Assembly (NCBI RefSeq): GCF_000284295.1
Contig: NC_017093.1
Span: 3,658,001 to 3,722,000 of the forward strand
Length of the DNA stretch: 64,000 nucleotides
DNA from: Actinoplanes missouriensis 431
Lineage (GTDB): Bacteria > Actinomycetota > Actinomycetes > Mycobacteriales > Micromonosporaceae
Reading direction: 5' to 3'
Below the pieces are notes generated by a model. The model had not been told where the DNA came from and ran no database searches. It was given only the letters and a program-made list of their open reading frames with translations. The position numbers and the translations under genes are program-made. Below, one piece after another: positions 1-8,161 of the stretch (the first letter of the stretch is position 1; each line of letters opens with the position of its first letter).

Positions 1-30
1 TTCCGAGTCGGAGTCGATCCGGAGGCGGAT

Positions 31-2994
31 GTGGCGGAGAGGCCCACGGGACCGACACCCACCGCGTTCTCCCGTGAGCTGACGTCGCTGTACGAGATGG
101 CGGGCCGACCGACCTACAAGCAACTCGTCGACCACTGTGCCGCCAACAACGTCAAGGTGACGGACAGCTCGATCGAGGAGTGGATCTCCGGCAAGGTGGT
201 CCCGCGGTCCGGCGCCGCCTTCGGGATCGTCGTTCAGTTCCTGCTGTTACGGGCGAAGGCGAAGAACCTGTCCTACGCGCCGCGCCCACCGCACGTCTGG
301 GAGGCCTGGCGCCGGGAGGCGCAGCGGCAGCGCCGCGCCCGGCAGGGTCGCCGCACCCCCGCCCGGCCCGCGCGGACCGTCGCCGGACCTCCGGCGAATC
401 CGCCCGTCATCGCTGGAGAGATCCCCGGCCAGCCGCCGGCCTTCGTCCACCGGACGGCCCTGTGGGAGAGCGGGCAGGAGGTTCTCGATCGGACCGGCAT
501 GGTCGCGTACGTCGGGGCGAGAGGAACCGGCAAGACCCAGCTCGCCGCCGCCCACGCCCGGCACGCCGCGGGGGACGGCAGGTCGGTCGTGTGGATCACC
601 GCGAGCTCCAGGGACGAGATCGTGGCCGGGTTCTGCCGGCTGGCGGGCCGGCTCGGCGTGGGCGCGGACGAGCGGGATGACGATGCGGTCGCGGAGCTCG
701 CGCTATCCCGATTGCGACAACCCGGATGGTACGGGCTGATCGTCCTCGACAACGCGGATGACCCATTCGAGGTGTCCGGCTGGATACCCACCACCGGAGA
801 CGTCACGGTCATCGTCACCACGACGAACCGGTCGTTCGCCGACATGACGGAGATCGTCACGGTGGACGGCCTGACCGATGACGAGGCGGCGTCGTACCTC
901 GAGACCCGCACCCGGATCGGACTTCCCGGAGCCCACGCGATCGCCGCGGAGCTCGGCAACCTCGCGCTGGCTCTGGCACAGGCCGCGGCGGTGATCCCGC
1001 TGCGCGGTTACTCCGCCGACGACTACATCACGCAGTTGCGGTCGACCCGCCTGGAGAACCTGTTCGCGAAGACCGTCGGATATCCGCACACGCTCACCCA
1101 GGCGATCGTGCTGTCCTTGAACGCCGTCCGCGAGGTCGAGCGCGGCAGCGAGCTGATCGAGGCGCTCGCGTGGCTCGATCCCGCTGGTGTCAGCCGCCGG
1201 CTGATCACACGGTTGGAGAGCGATCTGCTACCGGGCTCCGCGCATGTCTCGCTGACCTCGGAGCTGGTCAAGAACTCGCTTCTGTTGTGGTCGGAGACGT
1301 ACGCGTACGGATCCGTGCATCGCGTGGTGTCCCGTGTCATCAGGGAAGACGCGATCCGCCGGGACGAGATCTACGGAAGCCTGTACTGGACCGTCGAAGC
1401 GCTCCGGGGCGCGACCCGCATCGAGTCCGCTCCGAGCGCGTGGCTCACCGAACTCATCGAACAATCCTCGTGGGTGTTCAAGCACGCGCTGGACGTCCAC
1501 GAATCCCTGACCGGCGACCAGGTCCACTGGTTGCTGGAGGTCGGGGATTCGATGACCCAGTTCTCCTGGACGATGGGTCTGCTGGCGCCCAATTTCCGCT
1601 GCTGCCAGGCACTCAGCGAGCTCGCCGCAGCGCGCCTGCCCAGCGATTCCCCACTGCGCCACCGGGCGCACAGCCGCTATGTGCTCGCGCTGCACGGCCG
1701 AGGCCGGATCGACGCGGCATTCGAACTCGGTGAGCGGCTCAGCGGCGAGATCGCGGCCGGCTCCACGCTCGCGCTGGAGCATCAGGCCCTCATGATCCGC
1801 GTGCACCTGTCCCGCGGTGATGCCACCGGCGCGGTCGCTGTGGGACGCCGGGCCCTGCAGGCGGCCGAAGCCGCGTCCCGCACCGATGACCTGCCCCTGA
1901 ATCAGATTCGGAACAATCTCGGACTCGCACTTCATGAGCTGGGGCTCTACGAAGAGGAACGGACTCTCTACACGCGCGCGCTGGAGGAGTCCCGCGCCAA
2001 GCTTCATCCGGACCATCCGCTGCTGTTGCACCTCGAGAACAACCTGGCGAATCTTCTCGGAGAACTGGGTCTGTGGCGAGAGTCGGTGGAGGCGCACTCC
2101 CGGGTGCTGGAGTCGCGCAGAAGGACGATGGGCGACCTGCACCCGGACACCGTCCGCTCGCTGGGAAATCTGGCGAGCGCCGCAACCAAGATGGGGGACT
2201 ACGAACAGGGCAGGAGACTGGACGAGGAGGCAGCCGCCGCAGCGGAGGCGATCCATGGTAAGGAGCATCCGGAGACCCTGATCGCGCGTGCGAACCTCGC
2301 CAGTGCCTATGCCAAGGTCGGGCTCGTCGAGAAGGCGCTGCTGATGGACGAGGAGATCCTGGAAACTCGGCGCCGGATCCTGGGACCGGATCATCCGGCC
2401 GTTCTGGTCAGCATGAACAACCTCGCCCAGCGGTACCGGGCGGCGGGCAGACCCGATGACGGTCTGACGCTGCTCCGTGAAGTCCTGCGCATCCGGGAGG
2501 CGTCGATCGGGGAGAAGCATCCGGACACGATGCTGTCCCGATCGAACTTGGCGCATGCTCTCGTCGAGTCGGGAAACACCGCTGATGCGATAGATCTCGA
2601 GAGGAAGTCACTGGAGCAGAGGAGGGAGGTGCTGGGAGAGAACCATCCCGACACGATCCTGTCGATGAACAATCTGGCGAATTACTATTTCGCGGCGGAT
2701 GCCGTCTCCGAGGCCCGCGAACTGCTTGAACGGGCAGTCGAAGGAATGGAGGCGTTGAGCCTTCAGCGGCACCCGATGTTCCTCACGATGAACGCGAACC
2801 TGCTCGGCGTGCTGGTGCTCGCGGGAGACAAACCGGCGGCGCTCACGGTTTTCGAGCGACTTGCCGTCTCCGCTGACGAACTGGACAGGATCGGAGCCAC
2901 GACGGAACAGCGGACGTTCGCCGAACTCGCGAAGCGTGCCGTTGCGGACCCCGATTTCCTGGACACCCTGATGAGAGGCGGCCCAGCCACCTAG
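31..2994 (+). CDS. STAND-type NTPase with HTH-like N-terminus and C-terminal TPR array
   Basis: 987 residues, GTG start preceded by GGAGG with a 5-base spacing. An N-terminal helical segment (about residues 10-75) resembles the small HTH/adaptor domain seen on actinobacterial NB-ARC proteins. A P-loop GARGTGKT lies near residue 162 and a Walker B strand GLIVLDNADD near 236, followed by an NB-ARC-like helical region. From about residue 610 to 945 there are kinesin-light-chain-type TPRs of about 42 residues, each marked by an HPDT/HPET motif. Such proteins are nucleotide-driven signalling scaffolds; the signal and output cannot be read here. It overlaps the convergent DUF4241 gene by 4 bases at the stop codons. 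A defence or regulatory role is possible but unproven. Confidence 0.85.
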   Translation: MAERPTGPTPTAFSRELTSLYEMAGRPTYKQLVDHCAANNVKVTDSSIEEWISGKVVPRSGAAFGIVVQFLLLRAKAKNLSYAPRPPHVWEAWRREAQRQRRARQGRRTPARPARTVAGPPANPPVIAGEIPGQPPAFVHRTALWESGQEVLDRTGMVAYVGARGTGKTQLAAAHARHAAGDGRSVVWITASSRDEIVAGFCRLAGRLGVGADERDDDAVAELALSRLRQPGWYGLIVLDNADDPFEVSGWIPTTGDVTVIVTTTNRSFADMTEIVTVDGLTDDEAASYLETRTRIGLPGAHAIAAELGNLALALAQAAAVIPLRGYSADDYITQLRSTRLENLFAKTVGYPHTLTQAIVLSLNAVREVERGSELIEALAWLDPAGVSRRLITRLESDLLPGSAHVSLTSELVKNSLLLWSETYAYGSVHRVVSRVIREDAIRRDEIYGSLYWTVEALRGATRIESAPSAWLTELIEQSSWVFKHALDVHESLTGDQVHWLLEVGDSMTQFSWTMGLLAPNFRCCQALSELAAARLPSDSPLRHRAHSRYVLALHGRGRIDAAFELGERLSGEIAAGSTLALEHQALMIRVHLSRGDATGAVAVGRRALQAAEAASRTDDLPLNQIRNNLGLALHELGLYEEERTLYTRALEESRAKLHPDHPLLLHLENNLANLLGELGLWRESVEAHSRVLESRRRTMGDLHPDTVRSLGNLASAATKMGDYEQGRRLDEEAAAAAEAIHGKEHPETLIARANLASAYAKVGLVEKALLMDEEILETRRRILGPDHPAVLVSMNNLAQRYRAAGRPDDGLTLLREVLRIREASIGEKHPDTMLSRSNLAHALVESGNTADAIDLERKSLEQRREVLGENHPDTILSMNNLANYYFAADAVSEARELLERAVEGMEALSLQRHPMFLTMNANLLGVLVLAGDKPAALTVFERLAVSADELDRIGATTEQRTFAELAKRAVADPDFLDTLMRGGPAT

Positions 2995-3629
2995 GGCAAC
3001 GGCACCACGCGGAAATCCGTCACGAAACTGGTGATCCGGCCGTCCGCGGAGCGGCCGACGTAGGTGGCGTAGACGCCGTCGCCCCACCCGGAACCGACGA
3101 CGTACACGTTCGCGCCGGTGCTCTCGACGACGATCTTGCTGGTGACCGCCTCGATCGGGTCGACCGGGATCTGAGCCGGGATGAAGGCGTCCTCGATCCG
3201 CTCGTAGTCCCAGGCGCTGATCGCCTCGATGGCGGACTGGTCGGCGAGTGTCCCGGTGCCGGCGTCGACCCCGTACCCGAAGAATTCGTCCTCGCCGAGA
3301 GAGGTGATGTCCTGGCCCGGCAGCGTCGCCAGGGACCAGGAGGCGACCGGCTCGTCGGCGATGACGAGCTGAAGCGCGGCGATCCGGCGCTGCGGCTCGA
3401 AGCCGTTCCCCTGCACGGCGGCCACCCAGGCGTGCAGGTGGTAGCGGCCCGGCGTCACGGCGTCGGTGAAGGGGGTGGAGATCGGCACGAGCGGATCGCA
3501 CGCCACGACCTGGCCGGTCGGCAGCTCCACCGGTCCGAGCGGGGAAGGCTCCACGACGAAGGTGGTGCCTTCATGCTCGACGCTGAGGCCGCTGGTCAGC
3601 AGCCTTTCAAGATCAGGAAGGTACGGCAT
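2991..3629 (-). CDS. DUF4241 family protein
   Basis: 212 residues. It starts with MPYLPDLERLL and contains VVACDPLV, a PGRY segment and the DAGTGTLAD motif, the pattern of the DUF4241 family, whose biochemical role is unknown. No signal peptide or membrane segment is visible, so it is probably cytoplasmic. A TACATT hexamer lies 8 bases before the ATG and no ribosome-binding site is visible. Its stop codon overlaps that of the convergent STAND gene. Family assignment is from recognition of motifs; function is unassigned. Confidence 0.75.
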   Translation of the reverse strand: MPYLPDLERLLTSGLSVEHEGTTFVVEPSPLGPVELPTGQVVACDPLVPISTPFTDAVTPGRYHLHAWVAAVQGNGFEPQRRIAALQLVIADEPVASWSLATLPGQDITSLGEDEFFGYGVDAGTGTLADQSAIEAISAWDYERIEDAFIPAQIPVDPIEAVTSKIVVESTGANVYVVGSGWGDGVYATYVGRSADGRITSFVTDFRVVPLP

Positions 3630-3730
3630 GACGGGTCAATGTACCCGCAGCCCCCTCAGCCTGCCGGCGGCGGCCGATAACCGGGCGCCGGTGCACCGTG
3701 GACCGGCTGGTCCGGCCGCCTGTCAGGCGC

Positions 3731-3816
3731 TCGCGAGCCGTAGCCCAGGCAGGCAAAACACTCGGGAAGCCTGCGCCGGCGACGGGCCCGCGGGTCCGGG
3801 TCGTAGCTGAGCGCCC
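3731..3816. repeat. Interspersed palindromic repeat, copy 1 (hairpin module only)
   Basis: Shares GCGAGCCGTAGC, CAGGCAGGCAAAAC, CTCGGGAAGCCTGCG and the CGTAGCTGAGCGC end with the copies near 44.7 kb and 59.6 kb. The GCGAGCC-type left arm pairs imperfectly with the right arm, so the element folds as a long hairpin. It sits between the DUF4241 gene start and the 3' end of the GH15 gene. Only the first module is present here; the longer 3' module found in the other two copies is missing. Confidence 0.7.
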
Positions 3817-3827
3817 GGCCGCGCTGG

Positions 3828-5666
3828 TCAGCGGCGGGCGTTGTCCAGCTGGCGGTTCAGGGTCACGGCTGCGTCGATCAGGGCCAGGTGGGTGAACGCC
3901 TGCGGGAAGTTGCCGAGCTGCTCACCGGTGAGGCCGATCTCCTCCGAGTACAACCCCAGGTGGTTCGCGTAGGTCAGCATCTTCTCGAAGGTGAACCGGG
4001 CCTTCTCCACCTTCCCGGCCGCGGCCAGCGCGGTGACGTACTGGAAGGTGCAGAGGGAGAACGTCCCCTCGTCGCCGCGCAGGCCGTCCGGGGAGGCGGC
4101 CGGGTCGTAGCGGTAGACCAGGCTGTCGGTGACCAGCTCGGACTCCATCGCCTGCAGCGTCGACGCCCACATCGGGTCGCCGGGGGTGATGAAGCCGACC
4201 GTGGGCATGCGCAGCAGCGACGAGTCGAGCACGTCGGTCTCGTAGTGCTGGCGGAACGCCTGGCGGGACGGGCTCCAGCCGCGCTGCATGATCTCGTCGT
4301 AGATCGCGTCGCGGGCCTCCCGCCAGGTGTCCAGCGGCGCGGGACGGCCGTAGTCGGCGGCCAGCCGCAGGCCGCGGTCCAGCGCGACCCAGCACATCAG
4401 GCGGCCGTACGTGAAGTTCTGCCGCCCGCCGCGCGTCTCCCAGATGCCCTCCTCCGGCTGCGACCAGTTCGCGGCGACCCAGTCGAGCAGGTCACGCACC
4501 GCTACCCAGCCGCGGTGGCCGAGGCTGAGGCCGCTGCGATGCGCCACGTACAGGCTGTCGATCGCCTCGCCGTAGATGTCGAGCTGCAGCTGGCCGGCCG
4601 CGCCGTTGCCGATCCGCACCGGGGCGGAGTTGCGGTACCCGGACCAGTGCGGCAGCGTCTCCTCGATCAGGTCGCTGGAGCCGTCGATGCGGTACATGAT
4701 GTTCAGCGGGCCGCCGTCGCCCTTCTCGGCCTGCTCGTCGACCCGGTCGCGCAGCCAGCGCGCCAGACCCGCGGCCTCGTCGGTGAAGCCCAGCGACAGC
4801 AGCGAGTAGACCGAGAACGACGCGTCCCGGACCCAGGTGTAGCGGTAGTCCCAGTTCCGCTCGCCGCCGAGTTGCTCGGGCAGGGCCGCCGTCGGCGCCG
4901 CGACGAGCGCCCCGGTCGGCGCGTAGGTCATCAGCTTCAGCGTGATCGCGGAACGGTTCACCATCTCGCGCCAGCGGCCGTCGTACGTGGAGCGGTTGAT
5001 CCAGCGGGTCCAGAACGCCTCGGTCTCGTGGTACAGCCGCAGCGCCTCGGTGACCGGGACCTCGTCCAGCGTCCCGGGGCCGGTCTCCAGGACGAGACCG
5101 CGGACCTGCCCGGCGACCAGGCGCAACTCGCCATGCACGTCACCGCTGGAGTCCACGGTGGACCGGCCCAGATGTTCGTCGCCGGGCGCGCGGATCAGCC
5201 GTACCCGCAAGGTGCTGGTGGGTCCTTCGAAGATCGCGCCGTCGTCGTTCGCGTGGGTGCGGAACTGCTCCCGGCCGTAGTCGAAGCGGGGCGCCAGATG
5301 GAACGCGAAGGTCATCTCGCCGCGCACGCAGCGGACCAGGCGCACCAGCCGGTGTCGTGTGGTGCCGTCCCGGTCGGCGGCGATCGGCATGAAGTCGACG
5401 ATCTCGCCCACCCCGGCGGTGGTGAGGAAACGGGTCACCAGGATCGCGGTGTCCGGCAGGTAGAGCTGTTTCGTGGTGAAGGTGCCGGTCGTCGGCCTGG
5501 TGGAGAGGTGACCGCCGCGCTCGGTGTCCAGCAGCGCGCCGAAGACGCTGGGGGAGTCGAATCGCGGCGCGCACCACCAGTCGACGGTGCCCTCGGTGGA
5601 GACCAGGGCGGCCGTCTGCAGGTCGCCGATCAGGCCGTGGTCGGCGATGAGCGGGAAGTCAGTCAT
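3828..5666 (-). CDS. Glycoside hydrolase family 15 protein (glucoamylase/trehalase type)
   Basis: 612 residues from the ATG of MTDFPLIADHGLIGD, the conserved N-terminus of bacterial GH15 enzymes; a longer in-frame extension upstream looks non-coding. Hallmarks include EGTVDWWCAPRFDSPSVFG near the start, NWDYRYTWVRDASF in the (alpha/alpha)6 barrel, a downstream GIWETRGG segment and the C-terminal SEEIGLTGEQLGNFPQAFTHLALI containing the second catalytic Glu region. No signal peptide, so it acts in the cytoplasm, most likely on glycogen-derived or trehalose substrates; GH15 members of this layout include actinobacterial trehalases. The GGGAGG upstream is about 13 bases from the ATG, which is long. 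Confidence 0.93.
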   Translation of the reverse strand: MTDFPLIADHGLIGDLQTAALVSTEGTVDWWCAPRFDSPSVFGALLDTERGGHLSTRPTTGTFTTKQLYLPDTAILVTRFLTTAGVGEIVDFMPIAADRDGTTRHRLVRLVRCVRGEMTFAFHLAPRFDYGREQFRTHANDDGAIFEGPTSTLRVRLIRAPGDEHLGRSTVDSSGDVHGELRLVAGQVRGLVLETGPGTLDEVPVTEALRLYHETEAFWTRWINRSTYDGRWREMVNRSAITLKLMTYAPTGALVAAPTAALPEQLGGERNWDYRYTWVRDASFSVYSLLSLGFTDEAAGLARWLRDRVDEQAEKGDGGPLNIMYRIDGSSDLIEETLPHWSGYRNSAPVRIGNGAAGQLQLDIYGEAIDSLYVAHRSGLSLGHRGWVAVRDLLDWVAANWSQPEEGIWETRGGRQNFTYGRLMCWVALDRGLRLAADYGRPAPLDTWREARDAIYDEIMQRGWSPSRQAFRQHYETDVLDSSLLRMPTVGFITPGDPMWASTLQAMESELVTDSLVYRYDPAASPDGLRGDEGTFSLCTFQYVTALAAAGKVEKARFTFEKMLTYANHLGLYSEEIGLTGEQLGNFPQAFTHLALIDAAVTLNRQLDNARR

Positions 5667-5739
5667 CCGGTCAGCGTGGAACCTCCCGGCGCATCGAACA
5701 TCATTCCGCAGGGGTGAGTTTCCGGCGTAGGGTGTGCCG

Positions 5740-6153
5740 ATGGCGGCTGACCTCGAACTCACCCCGGTCGGCTGGGTCGCCTCTCCCCTGACCGACCCGG
5801 TCACCGCGCCCCGGCAGGGCGACGAGGGCGCGCCTCCCGCGTGGCTGATCTTCCATCCTGGGTACGGGGATGCCCTGCGCGACCTCCACCCGGGCGACCC
5901 GGTGTTCGTCCTGACCTGGCTCGACCGTGCCGACCGCAGCGTCCTGCGGGTCCACCCGCGCGGAGACGGCAACCGTCCGCTGACCGGGGTGTTCAGCACG
6001 CGTTCCCAGGATCGCCCCAACCCGATCGGCCTGCACCGGACGACGATCCTGGCCGTCGACGGCCCGCGGGTGCGGGTCAGCGGCCTGGAGGTCGTCGACG
6101 GCACCCCGATCCTCGACCTCAAGCCGGTCCTGGACGCCGGCACGGAGCGCTGA
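5740..6153 (+). CDS. trmO: tRNA (N6-threonylcarbamoyladenosine(37)-N6)-methyltransferase TrmO-like
   Basis: 137 residues, TsaA/YaeB/VirR fold. The diagnostic motif FSTRSQDRPNPIGLH is present, followed by DGTPILDLKPVL. Family members use S-adenosylmethionine to methylate t6A37 in threonine tRNAs. It is a compact stand-alone version without the C-terminal domain of E. coli TrmO. The ATG at 5740 is preferred over the GTG 6 bases earlier, because a TAGGGT -10-like hexamer ends 6 bases before it, the leaderless pattern seen repeatedly in this window. Divergent from the GH15 gene. Confidence 0.85.
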   Translation: MAADLELTPVGWVASPLTDPVTAPRQGDEGAPPAWLIFHPGYGDALRDLHPGDPVFVLTWLDRADRSVLRVHPRGDGNRPLTGVFSTRSQDRPNPIGLHRTTILAVDGPRVRVSGLEVVDGTPILDLKPVLDAGTER

Positions 6154-6183
6154 CCGCGGTCTCTGCCACCCGCCGCGGCCCGG

Positions 6184-6771
6184 TCACCTCACCGGGTCCG
6201 GGCGCACCCAACCCCGTGCCAGGATGTCGAAGATCGCCTCGATGGCGGCGCGTGGATCGGGCCGGCCGCGGACGAGGGCGGGGATCTCCAGGACGAATCG
6301 GGCAAGCGCCACGCAGCCGAGGTCGTCGTGGTCCGCACCGCACTCCTCGGCTATGGCGGCGCTGAGACTGTCGGTGTGCCGGGTCCACATGCGTTCGGCG
6401 TACGAGCGCAGCGCCGGCGTGGCGTCGACCAGCGCGACGAACTCGGCCGCCTGAGGGTGCCGCGCGATGGGCAGGTAGGCGCCCAGGAAGTGTTCGCGCA
6501 GTGCGCCGACGATGTCCTGGCCGCCGGCTCGCCCGCGCACCGCGGCGATCAGCTGAGCCTCGTTGTCCCGCTCCTGGTCGAAGACCAGCGCCTCCTTGCC
6601 GGAGAAGTGTTTGAACAGCGTCGTGGTCGACACGTCGGCCGCGTCGGCGATCTCGCGCAGGCTCACCCGGTCGTAACCGTGCTCGAGGAACAGGCGAAGG
6701 GCCGCGTCGGCGATCGCCTGCCGGGTGGCCGCCTTCTTGCGCTCCCGGCGGCCGACAGGTGTCTGGGTCAT
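6184..6771 (-). CDS. TetR family transcriptional regulator
   Basis: 195 residues from the ATG of MTQTPVGRRERKKAATRQAI. The TetR HTH is clear (DAALRLFLEHGYDRVSLREIADAADVSTTTLFKHF) at about residues 15-60, followed by an all-helical ligand domain. An in-frame upstream extension is rejected, because a TATACT -10 lies at 6778-6783 exactly 6 bases before this ATG, which makes the transcript leaderless. It is divergent from a flavin monooxygenase with an 80-base gap containing an inverted repeat, the usual arrangement for a repressor controlling a drug- or aromatic-modifying enzyme and itself. Confidence 0.92.
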   Translation of the reverse strand: MTQTPVGRRERKKAATRQAIADAALRLFLEHGYDRVSLREIADAADVSTTTLFKHFSGKEALVFDQERDNEAQLIAAVRGRAGGQDIVGALREHFLGAYLPIARHPQAAEFVALVDATPALRSYAERMWTRHTDSLSAAIAEECGADHDDLGCVALARFVLEIPALVRGRPDPRAAIEAIFDILARGWVRPDPVR

Positions 6772-6803
6772 GAGCCGAGTATAGGGGTAGGTGGCATGAG
6801 GCA

Positions 6804-6826
6804 AAAAGTTGAGTCGTTGCACTTTT
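6804..6826. promoter_or_regulatory. Inverted repeat between TetR and monooxygenase genes (candidate operator)
   Basis: AAAAGT at 6804-6809 and ACTTTT at 6821-6826 form perfect 6-base arms with an 11-base spacer, in the 80-base divergent intergenic region. The site lies about 20 bases upstream of the TATACT box of the TetR gene and 25 bases before the monooxygenase start, a sensible place to control both. Arms are short and A/T-rich, so chance is not excluded. Confidence 0.45.
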
Positions 6827-6851
6827 GGATTCGTTCTGCTTTTCTTGAGCC

Positions 6852-7991
6852 ATGACTTCACCCACCCGAGAAGCGCGGATCGACATCATCGGTGCCGGGC
6901 CCGCCGGGCTCACCTGCGCCCGCATCCTGCAACGGCACGGCGTCACGGTCACCGTGCACGACCGTGACCCCGGCCCCGACACCCGTGACCAGGGCGGCAG
7001 CCTCGACCTGCACGCCGACAGCGGCCAGCTCGCCCTGCGCGAGGCCGGTCTCCTCGACGAATTCCTGCGGCTGTCCCGCCCGGAGGGCCAGGAGATGCGC
7101 ATCCTGGGCGCCGACGGCGAGCTGCGGGCACACATCGTCCCGGAGGAGGGCGACCTGTTCAAACCCGAGATCGACCGCGGCCGGCTGCGCGACCTTCTGC
7201 TCGACTCGCTGTCGCCCGGCACCGTCCGGTGGGGTCGGGCGCTCACCCATGTCAGCGGGCCCGCCGGTGGCCCCCGCACCCTGCATTTCGCCGATCGCAG
7301 CACCGTCGAGACGGACCTGGTCATCGGCGCTGACGGGGCGTTCTCCCGGGTTCGCCCGGCGGTCTCCCCGGCCGTTCCGCAGTACACCGGCGTGAGTTTC
7401 ACCGAAGCCTGGTTCCACGCCGTGGACGATCGGCACACCGAGCTGTCCACCCTGGTCGGCCCGGGCAGTGCCACCGGCGCCGACGGCCGGCGCGCCCTGT
7501 GGGGTCAGCGCAACGGCGGTGACCACATCCGCGTCTACATCATCCGCCGAGTCCCGGCCGACTGGATCGCCGCCACCGGCCTGCGGCCCGACGACACCGC
7601 CGGTATCCGCGCCCACCTGCTCGGCGAGTTCGCCGAGTGGTCGCCCCGCATGCGGCGGATGATCAGCGACAACGACGGCCGGTACGTCGACCGGCCGATC
7701 TTCGCGCTCCCCGTCCCGCACGTCTGGGACCACGATCCCACCGTCACCCTGCTCGGTGACGCCGCCCACCTCATGCCCCCGCTCGGCGTCGGTGTCAACC
7801 TCGCCATGCTGGACGCCGCCGAACTGGCGCTCGCGCTCGCCGGCTCCGCGACCATCGGCGAGGCTGTTCGCGCCTACGAGGACACCATGCTGCCGCGCTC
7901 CACCGAGACCGCCAAGATGCTCGAAGGCCGCGCCGAGGACCTGCTCAGCGATGACCTGCCGCCCGAGTTCGGCGACGATCACGGCGCCTGA
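6852..7991 (+). CDS. FAD-dependent monooxygenase (PHBH/TetX-like)
   Basis: 379 residues. The N-terminal dinucleotide-binding motif IDIIGAGPAGLTCARIL is followed by a glutamate/aspartate-rich second strand and, near residue 300, the flavin-binding GDAAHLMPPLGVGVNLAMLDA. This is the class A flavoprotein hydroxylase layout, close to the TetX group that includes tetracycline- and rifampicin-modifying enzymes. The substrate cannot be assigned. Divergently transcribed with a TetR regulator, which suggests induction by its substrate. No good ribosome-binding site precedes the ATG. Confidence 0.9.
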   Translation: MTSPTREARIDIIGAGPAGLTCARILQRHGVTVTVHDRDPGPDTRDQGGSLDLHADSGQLALREAGLLDEFLRLSRPEGQEMRILGADGELRAHIVPEEGDLFKPEIDRGRLRDLLLDSLSPGTVRWGRALTHVSGPAGGPRTLHFADRSTVETDLVIGADGAFSRVRPAVSPAVPQYTGVSFTEAWFHAVDDRHTELSTLVGPGSATGADGRRALWGQRNGGDHIRVYIIRRVPADWIAATGLRPDDTAGIRAHLLGEFAEWSPRMRRMISDNDGRYVDRPIFALPVPHVWDHDPTVTLLGDAAHLMPPLGVGVNLAMLDAAELALALAGSATIGEAVRAYEDTMLPRSTETAKMLEGRAEDLLSDDLPPEFGDDHGA

Positions 7992-8161
7992 CGGCCCAGC
8001 GGCGCCGGCGGGAATCCCTGGGCGGCCGGTTCGCAGGTCCGGCGTCCGGGGGTCGCAACCGGGTGGCACCGCCGTGGGCACCCGGTGCGCACCTGGGGGA
8101 CCGGAGTCTTCTCCATCTGGCCGACCGACAACGGTCGGACACAATCGGGGGAGATTCTTCA

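Noticed and set aside
1228..2556. 442-residue minus-strand open frame inside the STAND gene
   Set aside because: High-GC antisense shadow; codon pattern mirrors the plus-strand gene and the peptide has no family features.
8040..8160. A riboswitch upstream of the GH26-like gene
   Set aside because: Local inverted repeats exist (ACCGGGTG/CACCCGGT, CCGACC/GGTCGG), but I could not match any known riboswitch consensus, including the c-di-AMP one.
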